From positions 1 to 45,623 of the forward strand of contig CANRDU010000010.1 of assembly GCA_947629445.1 (NCBI GenBank): a stretch of DNA of 45,623 bases. Reading direction: 5' to 3'. Within the stretch, counting starts at the first letter, position 1. Each line of letters starts with the position of its first letter. Under the pieces are notes generated by a model. The model saw only the letters and a list, made by a program, of their open reading frames with translations, searched no databases and was not told the origin of the DNA. Positions 17,004 through 25,162 of this stretch are shown piece by piece. Origin of the DNA: an uncultured Bacilli bacterium (GTDB taxonomy: Bacteria; Bacillota_I; Bacilli_A; RF39; UBA660). Made by a program: the position numbers and the translations under genes.

Positions 17004-18992
17004 GTGAAAAAGAATATAACCATTTTGGTAGTTGCTTTATTATGTGTAGGGATATTTTTTCTCCAATTTCAATACCAAAGAACTTATCAACCGCACACAT
17101 ATTATCAAGTTTATTTGGATGATCAAATAATCGGTGTTATCACTTCGAAAGATGAGCTAGAAGAACATATCAGTAAGCAAGGAACATTGATTAGAAACCA
17201 AGTATTAGACTATCAAAAACAGTTAGAGATATTAGATGGAGTTCGATCTATTTATAAGAAAATAGAAAATAATATTGCTTATAAAAATTATTTATCATTA
17301 GAAAAATGGTATGATAATTTTTCACAGTTAGTAGATGAATTTGGATATTTTGATTCTTCTAACCGTGCAAAAGTACAAGAACTTGTACAAACTATGCAAA
17401 TTACAGATGTTGTTTATGCTAGTGATCATATGGAAAATTATGAATTATTTTCTGATACTCTCGATGAAAAATTACGAACTGCTAAAGCAGAAGTGATGGA
17501 TTATATTACCCAAAATCAAGAAGCGATTTCTCTATCAGAATCAGAAACATATTACTTAGAACAATATTTTGAGAACCATTTAGAAGAAATCTCCTATGTG
17601 AAAGAAAAATACATGGAAGATTATATTTCCAAATATGAAATATATCTTCATGCAGAGGATATTTATAGTCCACTTGGAATTTATGTAGAGAGGATTAATT
17701 CTTATCATATAGAAGTATCTCCAGTAGAAGAAGTCTACGAAAAAATTATTTCTGAAAAGCCATGTACTATTGAAGGATATCAATTTAGAATTAAAAAACA
17801 AGAAGATACATCTATTCCTAGTTACTCATCTGTAGGAGGTTTTTTACTAGAAGATTATGAAACAATTATGACGGTAGATTCTAATGATGTAATTGTCTAT
17901 GTAACGGATGAAGAAATTTTTAGAGATGCTATTAAAAAGTTGGAAGTAATTTATGCAGGAACTACGCAATTTGAAAAATATGAAAAAGGAACACAGGAAG
18001 AAATTAAAGAAACGGGTAGTCGTATAGATGATGTTTATATTGCAGAAGATATCACTTATAAAAAAATAAATATTTCTGTAGGAGAGACTATTTATAGTGA
18101 TGCGGATGAATTATCTAGCTATTTATTATATGGTGGAGAAAAGAAAGAAAAAACTGTGTATGCAACAGGCACCGATACGGTATTATCTCTAGCCTATAAA
18201 TATGGTATTAGTGTAGAAGAATTTTTCTTATCCAATCCAACATTTACGAGTGTTAATAATTTATTCTATGAAGGACAACCAATATCTATTGTAGAAACTA
18301 ATCCACAAGTTAGTGTAGTAGTAGAGGAATATGTTGTTGAAGATAAAGTTGTTAATTATAACAAAGTAGAACGTTATGATTCTCAGTTAAATGATGGTAT
18401 GGTTATGGTTACCCAAAAGGGTGTTGATGGATTAGAGAGAGTTTACCAAAACGTAAGACGTGTCAATGGTGCTATTACGTTTATCAATCCTGAAAATAGT
18501 GTAACGCTTAAAAGTCCAACAGATGAAATTACCTCTATAGGAACGAAGGTTATTCCAAATGTAGGAAGTTTATCTTCTTGGTATTGGCCAACGAAAAAAG
18601 GATACAGTTTATCTTCTTATTATGGTTGGCGTCCAGATCCATTTGGAAGTGGTAAACGTACTTTCCATTCAGGATTAGATATTTCAGGAACTGGTATGGG
18701 TTCTCCAGTATATGCAAGTAATAACGGAACTGTTTATGCAATTAAGGATGATGGTAAAATTAATTATGGACAACATATCATTATTAATCATAATAATGGA
18801 TATTATACGTTATATGGGCATTTAAGTGCTTATGCGAGAGGGCTTCGTGTAGGTGCTACCGTATCTAGAGGAGATATTATTGGTTATGTTGGAAGTACAG
18901 GAGCTAGTACAGGACCTCACCTTCATTTTGAAATTAGGACTTGTTCACAACATTCTTGTACAACTAATCCATTACCATATTTGAGGAAATAA
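17004..18992 (+). CDS. Membrane-anchored M23 endopeptidase with LysM and G5 domains
   Basis: This 662-residue protein has an N-terminal membrane segment (residues 4-24), a long predicted extracellular helical region (about 40-380), a LysM-like module at about 383-429, a G5 domain at about 435-510 and a C-terminal M23 peptidase domain from 524. The M23 zinc ligands H555, D559 (HSGLD) and the HLHFE motif (H639, H641) are present, so it should cleave peptidoglycan cross-bridges. It starts at GTG 17004 with AGGTGAT upstream. It lies between dnaB and walJ, in the neighbourhood where Bacillus has the WalRK wall-homeostasis operon, of which only walJ is here. Confidence 0.9.
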   Translation: MKKNITILVVALLCVGIFFLQFQYQRTYQPHTYYQVYLDDQIIGVITSKDELEEHISKQGTLIRNQVLDYQKQLEILDGVRSIYKKIENNIAYKNYLSLEKWYDNFSQLVDEFGYFDSSNRAKVQELVQTMQITDVVYASDHMENYELFSDTLDEKLRTAKAEVMDYITQNQEAISLSESETYYLEQYFENHLEEISYVKEKYMEDYISKYEIYLHAEDIYSPLGIYVERINSYHIEVSPVEEVYEKIISEKPCTIEGYQFRIKKQEDTSIPSYSSVGGFLLEDYETIMTVDSNDVIVYVTDEEIFRDAIKKLEVIYAGTTQFEKYEKGTQEEIKETGSRIDDVYIAEDITYKKINISVGETIYSDADELSSYLLYGGEKKEKTVYATGTDTVLSLAYKYGISVEEFFLSNPTFTSVNNLFYEGQPISIVETNPQVSVVVEEYVVEDKVVNYNKVERYDSQLNDGMVMVTQKGVDGLERVYQNVRRVNGAITFINPENSVTLKSPTDEITSIGTKVIPNVGSLSSWYWPTKKGYSLSSYYGWRPDPFGSGKRTFHSGLDISGTGMGSPVYASNNGTVYAIKDDGKINYGQHIIINHNNGYYTLYGHLSAYARGLRVGATVSRGDIIGYVGSTGASTGPHLHFEIRTCSQHSCTTNPLPYLRK

Positions 18993-18994
18993 TT

Positions 18995-19756
18995 ATGAAG
19001 TTTTGTGTATTAGCAAGCGGTAGTAAAGGAAATACTACCTATGTTGAAACGAAGGAACATCGCATTTTAATTGATGCTGGAATTACTTGTATCAATATTG
19101 AAAGACGATTAAAATCAAAAGATATTGATCCAGCGACTATTGATGCTATCTTCATTACCCATGCCCATACAGACCACGTATCCGGTTTACCGGTATTTTT
19201 AAAGAAATATCATCCGCAAGTATATATCACGCAGAAAATCGAAAAAGAAGCTAGTTTAAAATTAGAAAGTCCTATCTACATTGATCAAGAAGTACAATTA
19301 GACTCTACGCACGTGATAGCTTTTAAAACCTCACATGATACAGAAGATTCTAATGGATATATTATCGAAGAAGAAAATTCTTCTTTGGTATATATAACAG
19401 ATACTGGATATGTGAATGAAAAGAATCATGCCTTATTAAAAAATCGTAGTGCTTATGTATTTGAGAGTAATCATGACGTCGAAAAATTGATGAATAATCC
19501 TAATTATCCTCATCAAACAAAAATAAGAATTTTAAGTGATCGAGGACACTTATCAAATGTAGATTCCGCTTATTATCTAGCGAAATTCATAGGATTAAAA
19601 ACAAAAGTTGTGGTTCTTGCCCACTTAAGTGAGCAGAATAATACACCGAAGATGGCTTATACGTCTCTTACAAAGGAATTAGAAGATCATCAGGTTGATT
19701 TTCATAATATTCATATTGCTTCACAAAATGAACCCACGGAGATGTTTGAAATATGA
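18995..19756 (+). CDS. walJ: WalJ (YycJ) metallo-beta-lactamase-fold hydrolase
   Basis: The 253-residue protein has the metallo-beta-lactamase signature THAHTDH near residue 54, preceded by a CVLASGSKGNTTYVE start typical of YycJ/WalJ. WalJ is a predicted 5'-3' exonuclease-like hydrolase belonging to the WalRK operon in Bacilli and affects coordination of replication and cell division. GAGGAAAT precedes the ATG. The stop (TGA) overlaps the start of rlmH. The regulators walR and walK and the accessory walH/walI are not in the window. Confidence 0.93.
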   Translation: MKFCVLASGSKGNTTYVETKEHRILIDAGITCINIERRLKSKDIDPATIDAIFITHAHTDHVSGLPVFLKKYHPQVYITQKIEKEASLKLESPIYIDQEVQLDSTHVIAFKTSHDTEDSNGYIIEEENSSLVYITDTGYVNEKNHALLKNRSAYVFESNHDVEKLMNNPNYPHQTKIRILSDRGHLSNVDSAYYLAKFIGLKTKVVVLAHLSEQNNTPKMAYTSLTKELEDHQVDFHNIHIASQNEPTEMFEI

Positions 19757-20208
19757 TAAGACTAATTTGTGTTGGAAAAATAAAAGAGAGTTATTGGAAA
19801 GATGCTATTTCAGAATATGTTAAGAGATTATCAAAATATACGAAGTTAGAAATCATTGAATGTAACGATTATAGTGGTTATGATGAAAATACAATATTAG
19901 AAAAAGAGAGACAAGAAATCGTCAAACATATTCATGAGAAAGATTATATTTGTACTTTGGAGATAGAGGGGAAATCTTGCAATTCTCTTACCTTTTCTTC
20001 TTTTATTGAAAATACTTTAATGAATTATGGTAATATTACTTTTATTATTGGAGGTTCTTATGGAATCCATTCGGATATAAAAAAGATGTCTAATTCTCAT
20101 TTATCTTTTTCACAAATGACATTTCCTCATCAATTATTTCGGGTATTGTTATTAGAACAAATCTATAGAGCTTTTAAAATACAAAATCATGAAACTTATC
20201 ATAAGTAA
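19753..20208 (+). CDS. rlmH: 23S rRNA (pseudouridine-1915-N3) methyltransferase RlmH
   Basis: RlmH is a SPOUT-class methyltransferase acting on pseudouridine 1915 in helix 69 of assembled 70S ribosomes. The 151-residue protein has FIIGGSYGI for the knotted SAM site and the conserved tail FPHQLFRVLLLEQIYRAFKI followed by a His-rich end (ETYHK in place of the more common PYHR/PYHK). It overlaps walJ by 4 bp and ends a six-gene operon that started at 14228. walJ and rlmH are also close neighbours in B. subtilis. Confidence 0.96.
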   Translation: MIRLICVGKIKESYWKDAISEYVKRLSKYTKLEIIECNDYSGYDENTILEKERQEIVKHIHEKDYICTLEIEGKSCNSLTFSSFIENTLMNYGNITFIIGGSYGIHSDIKKMSNSHLSFSQMTFPHQLFRVLLLEQIYRAFKIQNHETYHK

Positions 20209-20236
20209 AAAAGTTGTTTTTGATAAAGTGATATGA

Positions 20237-20268
20237 AAAATATCTGTTTATAGCAGATATTTTTTTTT
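20237..20268 (+). terminator. Terminator of the dnaB-rlmH operon
   Basis: AAAATATCTG pairs with CAGATATTTT around a 7-nt loop, followed by a T-run. Confidence 0.88.
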
Positions 20269-20316
20269 AAATGTATAAAAAGAAAAATAATTACTCAATA
20301 TAGAGTAGGTGATGAT

Positions 20317-20826
20317 ATGAAAAAAATACTTGTAATCGTTTTCATTGTTTCTTTTTATATGATAGTAGGAAAAGTAAGTGCAGATACACAGTTAATTCCT
20401 AAAGAAGCTATCCGTATCCGTGTCATCGGTAATAGTAATGAAGAAAAAGATCAAGAAATCAAGAAAGAAATTAAGACGGATTTAGAAGAATATTATTATG
20501 AGTTATTACAAAATGTGGAAGGGGTAGAAAATGCCAAAATACTCATTCAAAAAAGTCTTCCGGAAGCAAAAAGATTAGTATCAAAATATATTCCAGTAGA
20601 AAATTTTACGATTGATTATGGAAATCATTACTTTCCCGAAAAAGAATATAAAGGCATTCTATATGAAGAAGGATACTATGAATCTTTAGTGGTAACCTTA
20701 GGAGAGGGAAAGGGAAAAAATTGGTGGTGTGTCCTTTTTCCACCTTTATGCCTTCTTGAAAATACAGAAATGGAAGAAGTAGAATATCGTTCCTTAGTAA
20801 AAGATATTATTGATCAATATTTTTAG
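20317..20826 (+). CDS. spoIIR: Stage II sporulation protein R
   Basis: SpoIIR is secreted by the forespore and triggers SpoIIGA-dependent processing of pro-SigmaE in the mother cell. The 169-residue protein has a signal peptide (residues 1-22, likely cleavage after VSA), the family opening IRIRVIGNSNEEKDQEIK, and the diagnostic GKNWWCVLFPPLC in the C-terminal half. AGGTGATGAT precedes the ATG. A GTATA element at 20273 resembles a SigmaF -35, but no matching -10 is evident. Its presence shows that the lineage has or had endospore genes. Confidence 0.92.
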   Translation: MKKILVIVFIVSFYMIVGKVSADTQLIPKEAIRIRVIGNSNEEKDQEIKKEIKTDLEEYYYELLQNVEGVENAKILIQKSLPEAKRLVSKYIPVENFTIDYGNHYFPEKEYKGILYEEGYYESLVVTLGEGKGKNWWCVLFPPLCLLENTEMEEVEYRSLVKDIIDQYF

Positions 20827-20869
20827 TATAAAATATTGAAATGATTCGTAAACTGTTATAGGTGATTCT

Positions 20870-21388
20870 ATGGAACTCTTATCCATTATTCTAGTATCCA
20901 TATCGTTAAGTATGGATGCTTTTTCTTTATCGCTTGCTTATGGAACATTAGATTTTTCTAGGATGATGTGTAAGAAATTATCTCTAACCGTTGGAATCTT
21001 TCACTTCTTTATGCCACTACTCGGAATGCTTGTAAAATACTTTTTAGTTCTTCATTTAAGTATAACTTTTCATTTTGTTACCTTTTTTATTTATATTTAT
21101 TTAGGAATAATGCTTTTGTTAGAATTAAAAGAAGAAAGACAAATATCGTTGTTGACATCTTTTTCAGAAATTTTACTATTTAGTTTAGCAGTTAGCATAG
21201 ATAGTTTTACGGTTGGCATAGCTCTTGAAAATTTTACCCTTTTAGCGCCTTTGTCTTTTGCTATTTTTAGTTGTTTTTTTACTTTTTTAGGACTAAAACT
21301 GGGAAAAAAGATGTATCACTTATTTGGTAAATTTGCGATTATATTAGGAAGTCTTTTTTTCTTCCTTTTAGCAATTCTTCACCTATAA
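20870..21388 (+). CDS. MntP/YtaF-family membrane protein
   Basis: The 172-residue protein has six hydrophobic segments in two homologous halves, each carrying the family motif S-[MI]-D-[AS]-F (SMDAFSLSLAYG at 14-25 and SIDSFTVGIAL in the second half). The family includes the manganese exporter MntP and the sporulation membrane protein YtaF. Because the gene follows spoIIR by 43 bp, apparently in the same unit, the YtaF role is the more likely one. The metal-coordinating Asp of both halves is retained, so transport activity cannot be excluded. Confidence 0.8.
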   Translation: MELLSIILVSISLSMDAFSLSLAYGTLDFSRMMCKKLSLTVGIFHFFMPLLGMLVKYFLVLHLSITFHFVTFFIYIYLGIMLLLELKEERQISLLTSFSEILLFSLAVSIDSFTVGIALENFTLLAPLSFAIFSCFFTFLGLKLGKKMYHLFGKFAIILGSLFFFLLAILHL

Positions 21389-21415
21389 ACTGTCAAATAC
21401 TTGACAGTCTTTTTT
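21389..21415 (+). terminator. Terminator after the ytaF-like gene
   Basis: Perfect 8-bp stem ACTGTCAA/TTGACAGT with tetraloop ATAC, followed by a T-run. Confidence 0.9.
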
Positions 21416-21433
21416 GTTTTTATGACGGATTTC

Positions 21434-21462
21434 TTGCTTTCTTATTGGTTAGATAATATACT
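21434..21462 (+). promoter_or_regulatory. Promoter of fba-murA
   Basis: TTGCTT at 21434-21439, a 17-bp spacer and TATACT at 21457-21462. Confidence 0.6.
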
Positions 21463-21478
21463 ATAAATAGGTGATAGT

Positions 21479-22333
21479 ATGTTAGAAAATATGACAAGAA
21501 TGCTTACAGAAGCAAAAGAAAATAAGTATGCTGTTGCGCAATTTAATATTAATAATTTAGAGTGGACACGTTTTATCTTAGAGGAATGTGAAGCTTGTAA
21601 AAGTCCTGTGATTTTAGGAGTTAGTGAAGGGGCTGCCAAATATATGGGCGGATATAAAACCGTTGTGAATATGGTAAAAAACTTAATGGAATATTTATCA
21701 ATCAGTATACCGGTAGCGATTCATTTAGATCATGCTAGTAGTTATGAATCTTGTGTATCAGCAATTGATGCAGGTTTTACTTCTGTTATGATTGATGCTT
21801 CTCATGAAAATTTGAATACCAATATCGAAATATCTAAAAAAGTGGTAGATTATGCCCATGCAAGAGGAGTATCTGTTGAAGGAGAAATAGGACATATTGG
21901 TGGACAAGAAGATGGTGTTGTTGGTGGTATTCTTTACGCAGAGGTAGAAGACTGTATAACTTATACGAGAGAAACCGGTTTAGATTTTCTAGCGCCTGCT
22001 TTAGGTAGTGTACACGGACCATATCATGGCGATCCTGTTCTTGCTTTTGATAGAATGGAAGAAATTAAAGAGAAAACGAATTTGCCTTTGGTACTTCATG
22101 GAGGTAGTGGTATTTATGATGAACAAATTAGAAGAGCTATCTCTTGTGGAATTTGTAAATTAAATATTAATACAGAATTACAACAAGCTTGGACAGAGGG
22201 AGTTCGTCATAAATTAGATACAGATAAGGAAGTATATGATCCAAGAAAAGTAATCAAAGCAGGGGAGGCGAATATCAAAGAAGCAGTTCGTAAAAAAATC
22301 GAGTTGTTAGGTTCTATGGAAAGGGCAAAATAG
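21479..22333 (+). CDS. fba: Class II fructose-1,6-bisphosphate aldolase
   Basis: This zinc-dependent aldolase interconverts fructose-1,6-bisphosphate with glyceraldehyde-3-phosphate and dihydroxyacetone phosphate in glycolysis. The 284-residue protein has the metal-binding HLDHASS near residue 80, SVMIDASH, EGEIGHIGGQEDG near 137-149, GSVHGPYHG and the phosphate-binding LHGGSGI. AGGTGATAGT precedes the ATG. The fba-murA order matches the fbaA-murAB neighbourhood of B. subtilis, although the transaldolase gene that separates them there is absent. Confidence 0.96.
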   Translation: MLENMTRMLTEAKENKYAVAQFNINNLEWTRFILEECEACKSPVILGVSEGAAKYMGGYKTVVNMVKNLMEYLSISIPVAIHLDHASSYESCVSAIDAGFTSVMIDASHENLNTNIEISKKVVDYAHARGVSVEGEIGHIGGQEDGVVGGILYAEVEDCITYTRETGLDFLAPALGSVHGPYHGDPVLAFDRMEEIKEKTNLPLVLHGGSGIYDEQIRRAISCGICKLNINTELQQAWTEGVRHKLDTDKEVYDPRKVIKAGEANIKEAVRKKIELLGSMERAK

Positions 22334-22378
22334 AACACATCTAGGTATTTAACATATATTATAGTGATGGAGGGAAAT

Positions 22379-23632
22379 ATGAAAAGAATACGAATAGAAG
22401 GTGGTCATAAACTTACAGGAACGATTCAAATTAGTGGTGCCAAAAATAGTGCAGTTGCTTTAGTTCCAGCTTCTTTATTGTCTGATGAAATTGTCAAGAT
22501 AGATAATATTCCAAATATTTCTGATATTGATGCCCTAAATGAAATATTGATGTATTTGGGGGCGAAAGTAACAAGAGACGGTAATATGATGGAAATTGAT
22601 TCTTCTAGTATTATTAATAAAGAAATACCAGAAGCAATCTCTGCTAAATTAAGAGCTTCTTATTACTTTATGTCTTCTTTATTAGGAAAATATAAACATG
22701 TAGAAATGTATTTTCCAGGAGGGTGTTCTATTGGAGCAAGACCGATTGATCAGACCTTAAAAGGTTATCGTGCCTTAGGAGCAAGAGTAGTAGAAGAAGG
22801 AAATAAATATACAATTGATGCCGATGAATTAATTGGATCAGAAGTTTATCTAGATATGCCGAGTGTAGGAGCTACGGTTAATACCATTTTAGTAGCGGTA
22901 AAAGCGAAGGGGGAAACCGTTATTGAAAATGCTGCAAAAGAACCAGAAATTGTCAATGTAGCAACTTTCTTAAATAATATGGGTGCGAAAATAACTGGTG
23001 CAGGGACCAGCACTATTCATATTACAGGAGTAGACTATTTGGGTAGTTGCTTTACGGAGGTTATTCCTGATCGTATTGAAACAGGTACTTATATGATTGC
23101 GGGGGCATTAATGGGAGAAAATTTACGGATTGAAAATATTATTCCGGAACATGTCGATTCTCTCATTGGTAAATTAAAAGAGATGGGCGTTTCCATAAAA
23201 GAAGAAAGGGATGCTGTCACCATTAGTGCGACAGAAAAATTAAATCATGTGAATGTAAAAACGTTAGGATATCCAGGATTTCCAACGGATTTACAACAGC
23301 CACTGACGGCTTTACTTACCCAGTGTAGTGGAGAATCCGTTTTAGAAGAAACTCTATATGAAAATCGTTTTAAGAATATTCCCTATTTAAATGAAATGGG
23401 TGCGAATATAACAATCGATGAAAAGAAAATTCATGTAATAGGACCAACAAAATTAGTTGGTAGAGAAGTATCCGCAACGGATTTACGAGCAGGAGCATGT
23501 TTAGTTCTTGCTGGTTTAAAAGCAGAGGGTGAAACAATTGTCAATAATGTCGAACATGTTTTAAGGGGATATGAAAACATTATTGAAAAGTTTACACAGG
23601 TAGGTGCTAAAATAGAATTAGAAGAAATATAA
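22379..23632 (+). CDS. murA: UDP-N-acetylglucosamine 1-carboxyvinyltransferase
   Basis: MurA transfers enolpyruvate from phosphoenolpyruvate to UDP-GlcNAc, the first committed step of peptidoglycan synthesis and the target of fosfomycin. The 417-residue protein keeps the catalytic Cys (C116 in FPGGCSIGARPID), the ISGAKNSAVALVPA substrate loop at 18-31 and the ATDLRAGA motif near the C-terminus. Cys at 116 predicts fosfomycin sensitivity of this copy. The start is ATG 22379 with GGAGGG upstream; GTG at 22364 is in frame, but its use would put that ribosome-binding site inside the gene. Location next to fba and upstream of rpmE indicates the MurAB/MurZ paralogue. Confidence 0.96.
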   Translation: MKRIRIEGGHKLTGTIQISGAKNSAVALVPASLLSDEIVKIDNIPNISDIDALNEILMYLGAKVTRDGNMMEIDSSSIINKEIPEAISAKLRASYYFMSSLLGKYKHVEMYFPGGCSIGARPIDQTLKGYRALGARVVEEGNKYTIDADELIGSEVYLDMPSVGATVNTILVAVKAKGETVIENAAKEPEIVNVATFLNNMGAKITGAGTSTIHITGVDYLGSCFTEVIPDRIETGTYMIAGALMGENLRIENIIPEHVDSLIGKLKEMGVSIKEERDAVTISATEKLNHVNVKTLGYPGFPTDLQQPLTALLTQCSGESVLEETLYENRFKNIPYLNEMGANITIDEKKIHVIGPTKLVGREVSATDLRAGACLVLAGLKAEGETIVNNVEHVLRGYENIIEKFTQVGAKIELEEI

Positions 23633-23633
23633 T

Positions 23634-23657
23634 GAAGTAGCTTAATGCTACTTTTTT
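23634..23657 (+). terminator. Terminator after murA
   Basis: AAGTAGC pairs with GCTACTT across TTAAT and is followed by T residues. The next ribosome-binding site, GGAGGA, starts within 10 bp. Confidence 0.82.
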
Positions 23658-23669
23658 ATTGGAGGAAAT

Positions 23670-24107
23670 ATGAAAAAAATATTGTTTCTTATACTTTTAA
23701 TTCTAATTGTTTTTACCATTTATGCTTTTACGAAAAAAGAAGAAAAATTGTTTTTTTCTATTGGTGAGAAAATAGGAGATGTTTATTTCGATAAAGAAGA
23801 TATGCACATTACCGAGGTGACTACTAGTATTGAACAAAATGAATTAGTTATGGGAAAAGAAATACAAAATATTTTAATAAAATCTTCTAAAATTGAAATT
23901 GATTTAAATCGTATGTTTTATTTAACTACTTATAATCGTATTCTGACACAATTAGAAGATTTAGAAGAACTTTTTATTTTAATCCGTAAGTATAGCAAAG
24001 AAACAATTCAAGTTATTCCTCTATCCGGTTCTTCGGAGCTAGCCCAATATACAAATAAAAAAATATCTATATTGTGTAAGAAATATGATATAATAATATC
24101 GAGGTGA
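23670..24107 (+). CDS. Small membrane-anchored protein of unknown function
   Basis: I do not recognise this 145-residue protein. Residues 4-20 are a hydrophobic anchor after MKK, followed by KKEEK, so the rest probably lies outside the membrane. The remainder looks alpha/beta with a SIGEKIGDVYFDKEDMHITEV start and no cysteine pair or known catalytic motif. GGAGGA precedes the ATG. It is 4 bp from a BI-1 family membrane gene and may be co-expressed with it. Confidence 0.6.
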   Translation: MKKILFLILLILIVFTIYAFTKKEEKLFFSIGEKIGDVYFDKEDMHITEVTTSIEQNELVMGKEIQNILIKSSKIEIDLNRMFYLTTYNRILTQLEDLEELFILIRKYSKETIQVIPLSGSSELAQYTNKKISILCKKYDIIISR

Positions 24108-24111
24108 TGAA

Positions 24112-24753
24112 ATGAACAAATTATTTTCAAAAATCTTTATGTGGCTTTGCCTAGGATTATTAGTTACTTTTGGGGTTGCTTATACAGTATCATCTAATGA
24201 TAATATGGTATATAACCTATTTGCAGATGGAAAATATTTAATTGTATGGATTGTTGAACTTGTGGTAGTTATTATATTGAGTGCTCGAATTCATAAAATG
24301 AGTTATATGACAGCGATTATTTTATTCCTGTTATATTCGGGACTTACTGGACTTACCCTATCTTCCATTTTTATTCTATATGAAATCACATCTATTATTT
24401 GGATATTTGCTATTACAGGAGGATTGTTACTGTTATTTGGATTAATAGGGTATGCCACGAATATTGATTTAACAAAATTAAGTACGTTCTTATTTATGGG
24501 TTTACTTGCTATGATTATTGCTAGTTTAGTTAATATGTTTATCGGTAGCGAGACATTCGATTTAATGTTATGTTTTATTGGAATTGTAATATTTATTGGA
24601 TATATCGCTTACGATGTACAAGTAGTAAAAAGAAATTTATATGGAATTGATGATGAAGATAAGTTAGCAATTTATGGAGCATTTGATTTGTATTTAGACT
24701 TTATTAACTTATTTGTTAGATTAATTAGTTTATTTGGAGATCGTAAAGATTAA
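24112..24753 (+). CDS. Bax inhibitor-1/YccA family membrane protein
   Basis: The 213-residue protein has seven predicted membrane segments, the YSGLTGLTLSSIF segment near residue 75 and the conserved FIGYIAYDVQ toward the C-terminus, as in the BI-1 (TMBIM) family that includes B. subtilis YetJ, a pH-sensitive calcium leak channel. The paired Asp residues of the pore sensor correspond to the D in YIAYDVQ and a later D (AFDLYLDFINLF). The ATG follows GAGGTGATGA. Calcium leak is inferred from the family, not shown. Confidence 0.85.
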   Translation: MNKLFSKIFMWLCLGLLVTFGVAYTVSSNDNMVYNLFADGKYLIVWIVELVVVIILSARIHKMSYMTAIILFLLYSGLTGLTLSSIFILYEITSIIWIFAITGGLLLLFGLIGYATNIDLTKLSTFLFMGLLAMIIASLVNMFIGSETFDLMLCFIGIVIFIGYIAYDVQVVKRNLYGIDDEDKLAIYGAFDLYLDFINLFVRLISLFGDRKD

Positions 24754-24775
24754 AGTAGTACATACTACTTTTTTT
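24752..24775 (+). terminator. Terminator after the BI-1 family gene
   Basis: Perfect 8-bp stem AAAGTAGT/ACTACTTT with loop ACAT, followed by a T-run, overlapping the stop codon. Confidence 0.88.
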
Positions 24776-24783
24776 CTTTTTTG

Positions 24784-24812
24784 TTGCATTTCTGAAAATT
24801 ATTTGCTACAAT
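24784..24812 (+). promoter_or_regulatory. Promoter of rpmE
   Basis: TTGCAT at 24784-24789, a 17-bp spacer and TACAAT at 24807-24812 with a TG extension (24804-24805). Confidence 0.65.
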
Positions 24813-24818
24813 AGGAAC

Positions 24819-24870
24819 GTATTCATTATCTATGGCTTGTTTTTGCCATGGCGGAAGGAGAGTAAGAAAC
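24819..24870 (+). promoter_or_regulatory. rpmE leader with a hairpin before the ribosome-binding site
   Basis: The predicted leader of about 50 nt contains TATGGC/GCCATG (8-nt loop) immediately upstream of GGAAGGAG. Autoregulatory L31 leaders are known in Firmicutes. I cannot verify a match to that family and call it from position and the hairpin only. Confidence 0.4.
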
Positions 24871-25086
24871 ATGAAAAAAGACATTCATCCAAAATACGTT
24901 GAAACAAAAGTAACTTGTTCTTGTGGAAATACTTTTACAGTTATGTCTAATAAAGAACAATTACATATTGAAGTATGCGACAAGTGTCATCCATTCTTTA
25001 ATGGAAGTAAAGAAGGTACTAATTCTTCAAAAGCTGGTCGTGTTGAAAAATTCAATCGTAAATATGGTTTCAATACAGAAAAGTAA
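24871..25086 (+). CDS. rpmE: 50S ribosomal protein L31 (bL31), zinc-binding form
   Basis: The 71-residue protein is the C+ type of bL31, with cysteines at 16, 18, 36 and 39 (CSC and CDKC) that can bind zinc. Such forms are replaced by the C- paralogue under zinc starvation in Bacilli. Start ATG 24871 follows GGAAGGAG; a longer in-frame reading upstream covers the leader hairpin and is not coding. The fba-murA-rpmE neighbourhood is as in B. subtilis, but rho, which sits before rpmE there, is missing. Confidence 0.95.
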   Translation: MKKDIHPKYVETKVTCSCGNTFTVMSNKEQLHIEVCDKCHPFFNGSKEGTNSSKAGRVEKFNRKYGFNTEK

Positions 25087-25094
25087 AATAATAG

Positions 25095-25118
25095 ACTATC
25101 CAAAAGGATAGTTTTTTT
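25095..25118 (+). terminator. Terminator of rpmE
   Basis: ACTATCC pairs with GGATAGT across AAAA, followed by a T-run. Confidence 0.88.
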
Positions 25119-25162
25119 GTATAAAACAGGCAGAATATTATCATATTAAAAATGGTGATATC

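Noticed and set aside
20273..20305. SigmaF-type promoter for spoIIR
   Set aside because: GTATA fits the -35, but no GGNNANANT-like -10 follows at 15-16 bp, so I do not list it.
22364..22378. Upstream GTG start of murA
   Set aside because: It would incorporate the GGAGGG ribosome-binding site into the gene; ATG 22379 is correctly spaced from it and matches the usual MurA N-terminus.
24832..24870. N-terminal extension of L31
   Set aside because: The residues would be encoded by the leader hairpin and ribosome-binding site; MKKDIHPKY is the usual L31 start.
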